Source of the DNA: Flavihumibacter sp.
GTDB lineage: Bacteria; Bacteroidota; Bacteroidia; Chitinophagales; Chitinophagaceae
Reading direction: 5' to 3'
Assembly (NCBI GenBank): GCA_025455285.1
Contig: JALOMU010000051.1
Location: 1-7,932 of the forward strand
DNA length: 7,932 bases
Shown here: positions 1 through 6,369 of the stretch, piece after piece
How the letters are laid out: every line of letters starts with the position of its first letter
Numbering within the stretch: the stretch's first letter is position 1
Notes under the pieces: model-generated
Seen by the model: only the letters and a program-made list of their open reading frames with translations
The model's database searches: none
What the model was told of the DNA's origin: nothing
Made by a program: the position numbers and the translations under genes

Positions 1-31
1 AAAGAAAGAAAAATAGGCCTGTTCGTTTTAA

Positions 32-50
32 CTTGCCATTTTTAGGCAAG
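32..50 (+). promoter_or_regulatory. Small hairpin covering the ribosome binding site of the first gene
   Basis: CTTGCC at 32-37 is perfectly complementary to GGCAAG at 45-50, with a 7-base loop. The 3' arm contains part of the AAGGA ribosome binding sequence of the gene that starts at 59. If the hairpin forms in mRNA it would partly hide that site, so it could tune translation. No U-run follows it, so it does not look like an intrinsic terminator of an upstream gene. A 6-base stem is short and may be coincidence. Confidence 0.3.
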
Positions 51-52
51 GA
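48..52 (+). promoter_or_regulatory. Shine-Dalgarno-like AAGGA, supports the start at 59
   Basis: AAGGA ends six bases before the ATG at 59, which is ideal spacing. It favours that ATG over the in-frame ATG at 68, which lies 15 bases away. None of the other five genes in the window has a comparable sequence, as expected in Bacteroidota, so the weight of this evidence is moderate. Confidence 0.45.
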
Positions 53-58
53 TCATAA

Positions 59-1240
59 ATGAATAGCATGAAAATAGTACCGGTAGACGATCCAGCACAC
101 GAAAAAGCGTTCCTGCAGGTACACCTGCAGGTCAATCAGCAGAATCCGGATTTTGTACAGCCCCTGAATCAGGATGTGAAGACTGTGTTCAACTTGGAAA
201 AGAATAAATTATTTCGCCAGGGTCAGGCCCGGAGATGGCTGCTACAATTGGAGAATGGAAAATTTGGTGGCAGAATTGCTGCCTTTATCAATCCAAAATA
301 CAAATCGAAAGGTGATACGGGGCCGATTGGAGGATTTGGATTTTTCGATTGCATTGATGACCAGGAAGCCGCTAACCTCCTGTTTAACAAAGCAGCTGAG
401 TGGCTGAGAGAGAATGGCATGGTTGCAATGGATGGTCCTATCAATTTTGGCGAACGTGATAAATTCTGGGGAATGCTGGCCGAAGGTTTTCAGCCTCCTC
501 CCTATGGCATGAATTATAATCCGCCTTATTATAAAGCACTGTTCGAAAACTACGGATTTCAGGTTTTTTACAACCAGCTCTGTTTTCGCATGGACGTAGC
601 CGGTAGTGCCACTCAGTTGCAGCCTAAATTTTATGAAGCTCATCAGAAATTTGCTGCAGATCCGGCTTTCCAGGCAAGGATGGTCGAGAAAAAAAACCTG
701 GAAAAATATGCTGTCGATTTCTGTAAAATCTACAATGAAGCCTGGGCCAAACACGAAGGCAATAAAGAAATGCCGGAGCGGCAGGCGATTGCATTGTTTA
801 AAAGTATGCAGACTATTATGGATGAGAAAATAGCCTGGATGACCTATCACAACAATGAACCGGTTGCCATGTGGATCAATATCCCGGACCTGAACCAGAT
901 ATTTCGATTTTTCAAAGGCGAATTGAACTGGTTGAATAAACTCCGGCTGCTCTACCATTTAAAAACCGGAACCTGTAACCGCTTTATAGGAATCATATAT
1001 GGAATCGTGCCTGCTTTCCAGGGAACCGGTATAGATTATTTTATGATTGTTGAAGCAGAAAAAGTCATCAAGAAACAAGGGCGATATAAAGAACTGGAAT
1101 TGTTATGGCAAGGCGATTTCAATCAGAAAATGCTGAATATCTCCCGAAATCTGGGCGCTACTGAAAGCAGGCGACTGATCACCTGGCGTTATATGCTGGA
1201 TCCCAACCATTCCTTTCAACGTCATCCTTTTTTAAACTAA
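59..1240 (+). CDS. YghO-like GNAT-related protein, paralogue 1
   Basis: A 393-residue soluble protein with no signal peptide or membrane segment. I recognise it as one of the roughly 390-residue GNAT-related proteins resembling E. coli YghO; substrate and reaction are unknown. The most conserved part is residues 123-178, with AMDGPINFGERDK (123-135), then QPP, NPPYY (154-158), YGFQ and FYNQ. Near the C-terminus, GIVPAFQGTGID (315-326) resembles the acetyl-CoA pyrophosphate-binding Q/R-x-x-G-x-G loop of GNAT enzymes. It is followed 24 bases later by a paralogue, and the two align without gaps over at least their first 170 residues, with about half the residues identical in the N-terminal 117 by hand count. 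That alignment begins at Met4 (ATG at 68), so 68 is the alternative start; I keep 59 because AAGGA is well placed for it. An acetyltransferase-like role is inference. Confidence 0.85.
   Translation: MNSMKIVPVDDPAHEKAFLQVHLQVNQQNPDFVQPLNQDVKTVFNLEKNKLFRQGQARRWLLQLENGKFGGRIAAFINPKYKSKGDTGPIGGFGFFDCIDDQEAANLLFNKAAEWLRENGMVAMDGPINFGERDKFWGMLAEGFQPPPYGMNYNPPYYKALFENYGFQVFYNQLCFRMDVAGSATQLQPKFYEAHQKFAADPAFQARMVEKKNLEKYAVDFCKIYNEAWAKHEGNKEMPERQAIALFKSMQTIMDEKIAWMTYHNNEPVAMWINIPDLNQIFRFFKGELNWLNKLRLLYHLKTGTCNRFIGIIYGIVPAFQGTGIDYFMIVEAEKVIKKQGRYKELELLWQGDFNQKMLNISRNLGATESRRLITWRYMLDPNHSFQRHPFLN
112..132 (+). repeat. Overlapping direct and inverted repeat inside the first gene
   Basis: CCTGCAGGT at 112-120 recurs at 124-132 as a direct repeat of period 12, coding LQVH then LQVN. 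Because CCTGCAGG is itself a palindrome, 112-120 and 123-131 also form a perfect 9-base inverted repeat with a 2-base spacer. It lies about 50 bases into the coding region, so it could form a hairpin near the translation start. The equivalent place in the downstream paralogue does not have it, so it arose in this copy. Confidence 0.6.
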
Positions 1241-1264
1241 CCCAAACCATCCCGGAACCGACCG

Positions 1265-2428
1265 ATGAAGATCGAAATAGTTCAATCCGCCAGTCAGATT
1301 AAAGAATTCCTGCAATTGCCTCTCCGTATCTATGCCGGGCATCCGAACTGGATCCGCCCCCTGGACAAGGATATTGAAGCCGTTTTTGACCAGAAAAAAA
1401 ACAAGGCATTCCGGAATGGACATATTATCCGATGGATCTTATACAATGATCAACGGCAAGCCATCGGGAGAATCGCAGCTTTTTATAATAAAAAATACCG
1501 TAACAAGGGGGATGAGATTCCGGTTGGTGGGGTTGGTTTTTTTGAATGCATCCATCAGCAGGAGGCAGCGAACCTGCTTTTTGATACGGCACGTAGTTGG
1601 CTGATGGAACAGGGCGTGGAAGCCATGGACGGACCCATCAATTTTGGTGAACGTGATAAATGGTGGGGACTGGTTACGCAAGGCTATCAGCCACCTCTTT
1701 ATTGTATGAATTTTAATCCGCCTTATTATATTGAACTTTTTGAACAGTACGGATTTCAACCCTTTTATAACCAGATCTGCTTTGGCATGCATCCCCACGA
1801 GCCTTTACAGGCTAAGTTCTACGAACGGCATGCTAAACTGGAAGTAGATCCTAATTTCACGGCTAAGCACATACGAAAATCAAATCTGAAAAAATACGCT
1901 ACCGATTTTTGTACGGTATACAACAAAGCCTGGGCGGGTCATGCGGGTAACAAACAACTGAGTCCTGGTCAATGTCTTAAGTTATTTGAGCAGATGAAAC
2001 CGGTGATGGATGAAAAGATAGTCTGGTTTGCCTACTATAAGGAAGATCCTATTGCCATTTTTATCAACCTGCCGGATCTCAATCAATGGTTCAAATACCT
2101 GAACGGACAATTTAATCTGCTGGCAAAGCTGAAATTTTTATGGATAAAGGCGACTAAACCCAACCGGCGTTTTGTTGGAATCGTATTTGGCGTGGTACCG
2201 GAATACCAGGGTAAGGGAGTAGACAGCTTTATCATTGTTGAATCTGCCAAAGTGATTCAGCACAAACTGCCCTACGATGAGTATGAAATGCAATGGATTG
2301 GTGATTTCAACCCTAAAATGATTGCGGTTGCAGAAAATCTCACGAACGAAAGAAGCCGTATCCTCACCACCTACCGCTATTTGTTCGATCGCACCAAACC
2401 GTTCAACCGTCATCCGGCTCTCGGTTAA
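1265..2428 (+). CDS. YghO-like GNAT-related protein, paralogue 2
   Basis: A 387-residue soluble protein of the same family as its upstream neighbour and probably its tandem duplicate. The family signature AMDGPINFGERDK is at 120-132, followed by WWG, NPPYY (151-155), YGFQ and FYNQ. The GNAT-like loop GVVPEYQGKGVD is at 309-320. By hand alignment the block 117-175 is about 70% identical to paralogue 1, while the first 117 residues are about 49% identical, so the duplication is old and the central block is under strong constraint. The two genes are 24 bases apart on the same strand, with no promoter or terminator visible between them, so I infer one transcript. No Shine-Dalgarno sequence precedes the ATG. 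No substrate can be named from sequence. Confidence 0.85.
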   Translation: MKIEIVQSASQIKEFLQLPLRIYAGHPNWIRPLDKDIEAVFDQKKNKAFRNGHIIRWILYNDQRQAIGRIAAFYNKKYRNKGDEIPVGGVGFFECIHQQEAANLLFDTARSWLMEQGVEAMDGPINFGERDKWWGLVTQGYQPPLYCMNFNPPYYIELFEQYGFQPFYNQICFGMHPHEPLQAKFYERHAKLEVDPNFTAKHIRKSNLKKYATDFCTVYNKAWAGHAGNKQLSPGQCLKLFEQMKPVMDEKIVWFAYYKEDPIAIFINLPDLNQWFKYLNGQFNLLAKLKFLWIKATKPNRRFVGIVFGVVPEYQGKGVDSFIIVESAKVIQHKLPYDEYEMQWIGDFNPKMIAVAENLTNERSRILTTYRYLFDRTKPFNRHPALG

Positions 2429-2429
2429 A

Positions 2430-2454
2430 GGTGGGGTAACCGTCGGGTGGGGGG
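2430..2454 (+). other. G-rich block upstream of dnaX, possible weak G-quadruplex
   Basis: The short gap before dnaX holds G-runs of 2, 4, 3 and 6 bases on the plus strand, including GGTGGGG twice (2430-2436 and 2446-2452). Four G-tracts of at least two bases could make a two-tetrad quadruplex; a stable three-tetrad form would need an imperfect arrangement. The block contrasts with its surroundings. Any effect on dnaX expression is inference. Confidence 0.35.
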
Positions 2455-2461
2455 AATTCTG

Positions 2462-2469
2462 TAATTTAG
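2462..2469 (+). promoter_or_regulatory. Possible -7 box for dnaX (one mismatch)
   Basis: TAATTTAG differs from the Bacteroidota -7 consensus TAnnTTTG at one position and ends seven bases before the dnaX ATG, so transcription would begin at or very near the start codon. No TTG-type -33 element is visible about 20 bases upstream; that region is the G-rich block. dnaX could equally be read through from the upstream pair of genes. Confidence 0.3.
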
Positions 2470-2476
2470 CCGCCGT

Positions 2477-4282
2477 ATGGAGCAGTTTATAGTATCAGCG
2501 AGAAAGTATCGTCCCCAAAACTTTTCAACAGTCGTGGGACAGGCACATATCACCACCACCCTGAAAAATGCGATCCGAAACCAGCAACTGGCACATGCCT
2601 TCCTGTTTTGCGGTCCGAGAGGGGTTGGTAAAACCACCTGTGCCAGGATACTGGCCAAGACCATCAACTGTGAACATCCTACCTCGGATGGTGAAGCCTG
2701 CAACACCTGCCAGTCCTGCGTTTCTTTTAATGAAGGCAGCTCACTGAATATTCACGAACTCGATGCAGCCAGCAACAACTCGGTGGATGATATCCGCTCC
2801 CTTGTGGAGCAGGTACGTTTCGCTCCACAAGCAGGAAAATACAAAGTCTATATCGTGGATGAGGTGCACATGCTCAGTACAAGCGCCTTTAATGCCTTTC
2901 TGAAGACACTGGAGGAACCGCCTCCCTATGCCATCTTCATTCTGGCAACCACTGAAAAACATAAAATTCTGCCAACCATTCTATCCCGCTGTCAGATTTT
3001 CGACTTCAAACGGATCACGACACAGGATACAGTGGATCACCTGGCAGAGATTTGCCAGAAAGAGGAAATCAAGGCAGAGTTACCGGCTCTGCAGGTGATT
3101 GCGCAAAAGAGTGAAGGCTGTATGCGGGATTCACTCAGCATACTGGACAAAATTGTCAGCTTTACCAATGGTGAGCTGACTTATAAAAACACACTGGAGC
3201 ACCTGAACATACTGGATGCAGACTATTATTTCAAATTGATGGACTGCATGTTGAAGCAGGATCTTTCAGGAGCTTTGCTATTGTTTGAAGATATCAACCG
3301 GAAAGGTTTTGAGGGTGATCTCGTGCTAAATGGCTTTGCGGAATTTATTCGCAACCTGCTGCTCAGTAAGGATGAAAAGGTGGCCAGCCTGGTTGAAGTA
3401 GTGGAAAGTTTCAGGCAGCGTTATCAGCAAATGTCGGCAACCTGCAGCACGGGTTATCTTGTCAGCGCCTTAAATATATTGGCGGAAGCAGAAATCAATT
3501 TTAAATCGGCACGCAACAAACGACTGCATGTTGAACTGGCCCTCATTAAACTCTGTTACCTGCAACAGGCCCTAAGTGTGGTGGCAGATTCCGATAAAAA
3601 AAAACAAACGGACCTGAGGCCACTTAATTTTCGGGTAATCCAGCCTGTTAGAGCAGCTGATACAGCCTCATCAAATCCGGTGGAAGAAAAAGCTCCGGCT
3701 CAAATAATACCTCAGGTCATGAAACAGGCTCCTGTTCAGGCGCCCCCGATTCAACCTGTAACCAAAACTGCATCAGGTCCAAAATTAATCATCGAAGATC
3801 AGCTCATTGCGGAGAAAAAAACTGGTACCGGCAAACTTGGATCCTTACAAAAACTAAGACAGCAGGTCAGCTCAACCACCCAAAACAGCAAGGAACGATC
3901 CGTCATTTTTATAACGGCAGAATTGTTACAGGCAGCCTGGCAGGAATTTATTGAACAACTGAAAGTCAACCGCAATCCTGCTGTTCAGAGTTTTGAACTG
4001 GCAGAACTAAGAGTAGTGAATGAGGAGCAGTTTACAGTGGTAACCCCCAATAATCTCCAGCAAAAATTCATTGACGGAGAACGGATTGCACTGACTGACT
4101 ACCTTCAACAGCGATTCCACAACCGCCGCCTATCCTACCAGGTAGTGGTGGAACAGCGGGAGGACCTGAATATTAAAATTGAAGCGCCGCTCAATTCAAG
4201 GGAACGGTTCCAGCAACTGGCTGAACAATTTCCGCTGATAAAGGACCTGAAAGACCGGCTGAAGCTGGAACTCGACTACTAA
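2477..4282 (+). CDS. dnaX: DNA polymerase III subunit gamma/tau (clamp loader ATPase)
   Basis: A 601-residue AAA+ ATPase, the motor of the clamp loader that opens and loads the beta sliding clamp on primed DNA. Visible motifs, in order: Walker A GPRGVGKT (46-53, Lys52); a four-cysteine zinc module (Cys65, Cys75, Cys78, Cys81); Walker B VYIVDEVH (Asp128, Glu129); sensor 1 LATTE (156-160); the SRC arginine-finger motif (170-172, Arg171); and sensor 2 GCMRD (Arg217). A helical collar follows to about residue 368, then a Pro/Gln/Lys-rich linker (about 370-475) and a C-terminal domain (about 476-601) expected to correspond to the tau-specific part. The coding sequence has nine consecutive A residues at codons 374-376, exactly at the collar-linker junction (see separate entry). 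The 3' end overlaps the convergent metallopeptidase gene by 92 bases. The start is the first ATG, with no Shine-Dalgarno sequence. Confidence 0.97.
   Translation: MEQFIVSARKYRPQNFSTVVGQAHITTTLKNAIRNQQLAHAFLFCGPRGVGKTTCARILAKTINCEHPTSDGEACNTCQSCVSFNEGSSLNIHELDAASNNSVDDIRSLVEQVRFAPQAGKYKVYIVDEVHMLSTSAFNAFLKTLEEPPPYAIFILATTEKHKILPTILSRCQIFDFKRITTQDTVDHLAEICQKEEIKAELPALQVIAQKSEGCMRDSLSILDKIVSFTNGELTYKNTLEHLNILDADYYFKLMDCMLKQDLSGALLLFEDINRKGFEGDLVLNGFAEFIRNLLLSKDEKVASLVEVVESFRQRYQQMSATCSTGYLVSALNILAEAEINFKSARNKRLHVELALIKLCYLQQALSVVADSDKKKQTDLRPLNFRVIQPVRAADTASSNPVEEKAPAQIIPQVMKQAPVQAPPIQPVTKTASGPKLIIEDQLIAEKKTGTGKLGSLQKLRQQVSSTTQNSKERSVIFITAELLQAAWQEFIEQLKVNRNPAVQSFELAELRVVNEEQFTVVTPNNLQQKFIDGERIALTDYLQQRFHNRRLSYQVVVEQREDLNIKIEAPLNSRERFQQLAEQFPLIKDLKDRLKLELDY
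2801..2831 (+). repeat. Perfect 10-base inverted repeat inside dnaX with a competing alternative stem
   Basis: CTTGTGGAGC (2801-2810) and GCTCCACAAG (2822-2831) are perfect reverse complements with an 11-base loop, giving a fairly GC-rich hairpin in the dnaX message at codons 109-119. A second GCTCC at 2796-2800 could instead pair with GGAGC at 2806-2810 across a 5-base loop, so two mutually exclusive stems are possible. No U-tract follows, so it is not an intrinsic terminator. It may be a coincidence of coding. Confidence 0.5.
3596..3604 (+). promoter_or_regulatory. dnaX: A9 run in dnaX, candidate slippage site for a gamma-like short form
   Basis: Nine A residues encode Lys374-Lys376 directly after the collar region. 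If ribosome or RNA polymerase slippage shifts the frame by -1 (or one A is added), seven more codons are read to TAA at 3625-3627, giving a protein of 383 residues. A shift of +1 (or loss of one A) reaches TGA at 3615-3617, giving 379 residues. Either product keeps the ATPase and collar and lacks the linker and C-terminal domain, which is the relation of gamma to tau in E. coli (translational frameshift) and Thermus thermophilus (transcriptional slippage at an A-run). I see no strong downstream stem-loop or upstream Shine-Dalgarno-like stimulator. Eight-A runs also occur at 689-696 and 1394-1401, so long A-runs are not unique here. Confidence 0.45.
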
Positions 4283-6275
4283 GCATTTCAATTTGAAGCA
4301 CCAGCAGTTTTTTGAATTGCTCAAATACTGATTCCTGTTTTAAGTCAGCTGTTGACCGGTACAATTCGATCAGGGTATTGAATTCCGATTCAAAAAACTG
4401 GTTGTTCGCAAAGTAGACAAAGTTGGCGTTGAGGTAGTTTTGCACCTTTTGATTCAATTCAGGTTTGCCTGTATATAATCCTTCTTCCATAAAAATTTTC
4501 AGGTATTGTTTGTATACAGGTTCACGATTGGTCGTATGCTCCACCATCATGGAAGTAATTAATTCAATAGTGATGCTTTCTCCCTTGAAAATCGGCTCTA
4601 ACAATTGAAACATAAAAGAAGCATCTTTTTCAAAATTTGAAAACTGATCCCTGGCCGATAAGAATGCAGTATATGACTTGATCAATTCCTCCTCCCGCTG
4701 AATTTCTTTTGCTTTTTGAAGTGCGATTCTTGCGATTTGCAAATCAAAATCAACCAGCTCAGCTTTCCACTCCTCCCGATCAGCTTCAATCTTTGCCTTT
4801 ATTTGGGCAGCATCAGCTTCCTGGTATTTTTCGCCATCAAAATCAAAACTGGTAATCTCCACATGTTTGTCCAGAATGGCCTGTAACAACTGAATATCCT
4901 GCTTTGCAGCTATAATCCTGCGGAAGATGGTTGCCTGTTCAGCAGAGCAACGTTCTTCCCAATTATCTTTTTCCGGCGGAGCGGCTAATATTACTTCCAT
5001 CGTCAGTTCACTGAAAGGGCGGCCATCATAACAGCCCGCATATGCTGCAGGCAACGAATAGTGGTCCTGTTCATTATCATAACGCCTCCTGAATTCAGAC
5101 AAATCAATAAAACTGGTATTTAATGTGTCAAATCCGCCATTTTTGTATACCAGGGTAGTCATGGATTCCTGTACCGATTCGGGCTGTTGAAGTAAATCCC
5201 ATGCAACACCTGTATCTGGAGACTTATCCCTGTTCAGTACCTGAAGAGCTTTGATGCGTTCTTCCATCGGAGGATGGGAAGCCCATTGGTCCTTGCAGTT
5301 GATACGGTTGAAAGAGGTTGTCCAGTTTTCTTTTCCAGTCTGGCGGGTTAGGAGGTACTGTTGTGCGGTATAAAAATTTCGTGCAATCTGCTGGTCTTTC
5401 AGCCAGCCATTACAACTGCTCAACACCCATTGGTAGGATGCATCCCCCAATTCGAGTTTGGTAAGAGCTGTAATCAGATTATTGGCGCCCGCTACCTCTG
5501 CTGCAACCGCGTCTGCATGAAACTCCATTTCCCTGGATAGGCCCATATAAGATTTATTAACCTGGGCATACATTTTCTTCTGAATGGATTGAATACCCTT
5601 CACAATGCTTACGGTTATTTGCGCAAAAAACGCGAACGTGCTGCTCACACTGGCCCAGGCATTCAGGGCTTTTCCAAAACCTTCATTATCGTAGAGCATA
5701 TTGTAAATCACTTTGTTCACCTGGTAAACATAACTTCCCAATTTCATGGAGCTCTGGGAAAAGTGTCCAAATTCATGTGCCAGAACCGCCTTCAGTTCTC
5801 CCTTGTTAAGGGTATTGATGAGTCCCAATCCAATAACCAGATTTTTCCGGACCGGGAAAAACATACTCCAGAATCCTGAATCATAAAACACACTGGCATT
5901 CACTTCGGGTGACAAGTAAACATGTTTAGGAAACGGCGCACCAATTTCGTCAGAAAGTGAACGGATGGTTTCAAAAAGTTCGGGTTGCTCTCCCTCCACA
6001 ATCCGGATATAACCGGATCTGTCCTGTCTGTTTACGTGAAAGAGGAATTTTAACAGGAAAAAAAGTACCATCAAGCCAAGTCCGATGATACCCACCCCAA
6101 CCAGCAGGATGAAAAAATTGGGGATTGTTATCATCAGTGCAAGTCCTCCCAGTACGCAGGCGGTAGCCAAAGCTGCGCCGGCCAGAACCAATACTAAATA
6201 AGTTAAGATAAAAAAGAAAATCTGGACAACTACCTGCCGGGCAGACCGCTGGAAGTCAGGATGAGGTTTAAGCAT
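4191..6275 (-). CDS. M48-type membrane zinc metallopeptidase with long C-terminal extension
   Basis: A 694-residue predicted membrane peptidase of the M48 (Ste24/HtpX-like) group. Two hydrophobic stretches near the N-terminus (about 17-49 and 52-78) should anchor it in the inner membrane; a third, weaker one is at about 207-227. The zinc-binding HEFGH motif is His167, Glu168, His171, and the downstream E-F-H-A-D at 251-255 supplies the expected third ligand Glu251. HPPMEERI (334-341) is a typical motif near the end of the peptidase domain. Residues 345-694 form a large, charged, helix-rich extension with likely coiled coil around 490-550, for which I can name no function. The frame stays open back to 6560 inside ubiE, but the Met at 6275 just before MLKPHPDFQ is the sensible start: it follows the divergent intergenic region and leads into the membrane segments. 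The last 30 or so residues are encoded inside the 3' end of dnaX. The substrate is unknown; quality control of membrane proteins is a family-based guess. Confidence 0.9.
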   Translation of the reverse strand: MLKPHPDFQRSARQVVVQIFFFILTYLVLVLAGAALATACVLGGLALMITIPNFFILLVGVGIIGLGLMVLFFLLKFLFHVNRQDRSGYIRIVEGEQPELFETIRSLSDEIGAPFPKHVYLSPEVNASVFYDSGFWSMFFPVRKNLVIGLGLINTLNKGELKAVLAHEFGHFSQSSMKLGSYVYQVNKVIYNMLYDNEGFGKALNAWASVSSTFAFFAQITVSIVKGIQSIQKKMYAQVNKSYMGLSREMEFHADAVAAEVAGANNLITALTKLELGDASYQWVLSSCNGWLKDQQIARNFYTAQQYLLTRQTGKENWTTSFNRINCKDQWASHPPMEERIKALQVLNRDKSPDTGVAWDLLQQPESVQESMTTLVYKNGGFDTLNTSFIDLSEFRRRYDNEQDHYSLPAAYAGCYDGRPFSELTMEVILAAPPEKDNWEERCSAEQATIFRRIIAAKQDIQLLQAILDKHVEITSFDFDGEKYQEADAAQIKAKIEADREEWKAELVDFDLQIARIALQKAKEIQREEELIKSYTAFLSARDQFSNFEKDASFMFQLLEPIFKGESITIELITSMMVEHTTNREPVYKQYLKIFMEEGLYTGKPELNQKVQNYLNANFVYFANNQFFESEFNTLIELYRSTADLKQESVFEQFKKLLVLQIEMLSSRVPASAGLSGPLSAEIVQPVAGTVPLN

Positions 6276-6303
6276 GCGGGGTACTTTGTTTAAGCGGATA
6301 AGA

Positions 6304-6311
6304 TAAAAATA
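6304..6311 (-). promoter_or_regulatory. Possible -7 box for the M48 peptidase gene
   Basis: Read on the minus strand this is TATTTTTA, one mismatch from TAnnTTTG, 28 bases before the ATG at 6275. No clear -33 TTTG lies at the usual distance. AT-rich matches of this quality arise easily, so this is only the best candidate in the divergent region. Confidence 0.25.
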
Positions 6312-6356
6312 GTTTCCGGAATTTAAAACACCTGGCGCCTTCGCAGCAAAACCTGT

Positions 6357-6364
6357 TACCTTTG
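6357..6364 (+). promoter_or_regulatory. Bacteroidota -7 promoter box of ubiE
   Basis: TACCTTTG matches the Bacteroidota primary sigma factor -7 consensus TAnnTTTG at every fixed position. It ends five bases before the ubiE ATG at 6370, so the transcript should begin at or within a few bases of the start codon, leaving essentially no leader. A good -33 TTG is not visible about 20 bases upstream. A 6-base inverted repeat, TGGCGC (6333-6338) and GCGCCA (6364-6369), flanks the box. Confidence 0.6.
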
Positions 6365-6369
6365 CGCCA

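Noticed and set aside
242..958. Long open frame of 238 codons on the minus strand, antisense to the first gene, with a similar antisense frame at 1439-1798 opposite the second gene
   Set aside because: The sense proteins are clearly conserved paralogues, and the likeness between the antisense frames follows from that. The antisense product has no recognisable domain and no promoter.
2422..2442. CGGTT/AACCG inverted repeat over the stop codon of the second paralogue, as a terminator
   Set aside because: Five base pairs with an 11-base loop and no U-run is too weak to support a terminator.
4303..4321. Possible terminator hairpin just after dnaX (AGCAGT with ATTGCT)
   Set aside because: The stem is only six pairs including one G-U, no U-tract follows the stem, and it lies within the convergent peptidase coding region.
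4627..4643. Near-palindrome TTTTCAAA-A-TTTGAAAA in the peptidase gene
   Set aside because: It is AT-rich low-complexity sequence encoding Phe/Glu/Lys residues; a one-base spacer does not form a hairpin, and nothing links it to regulation.
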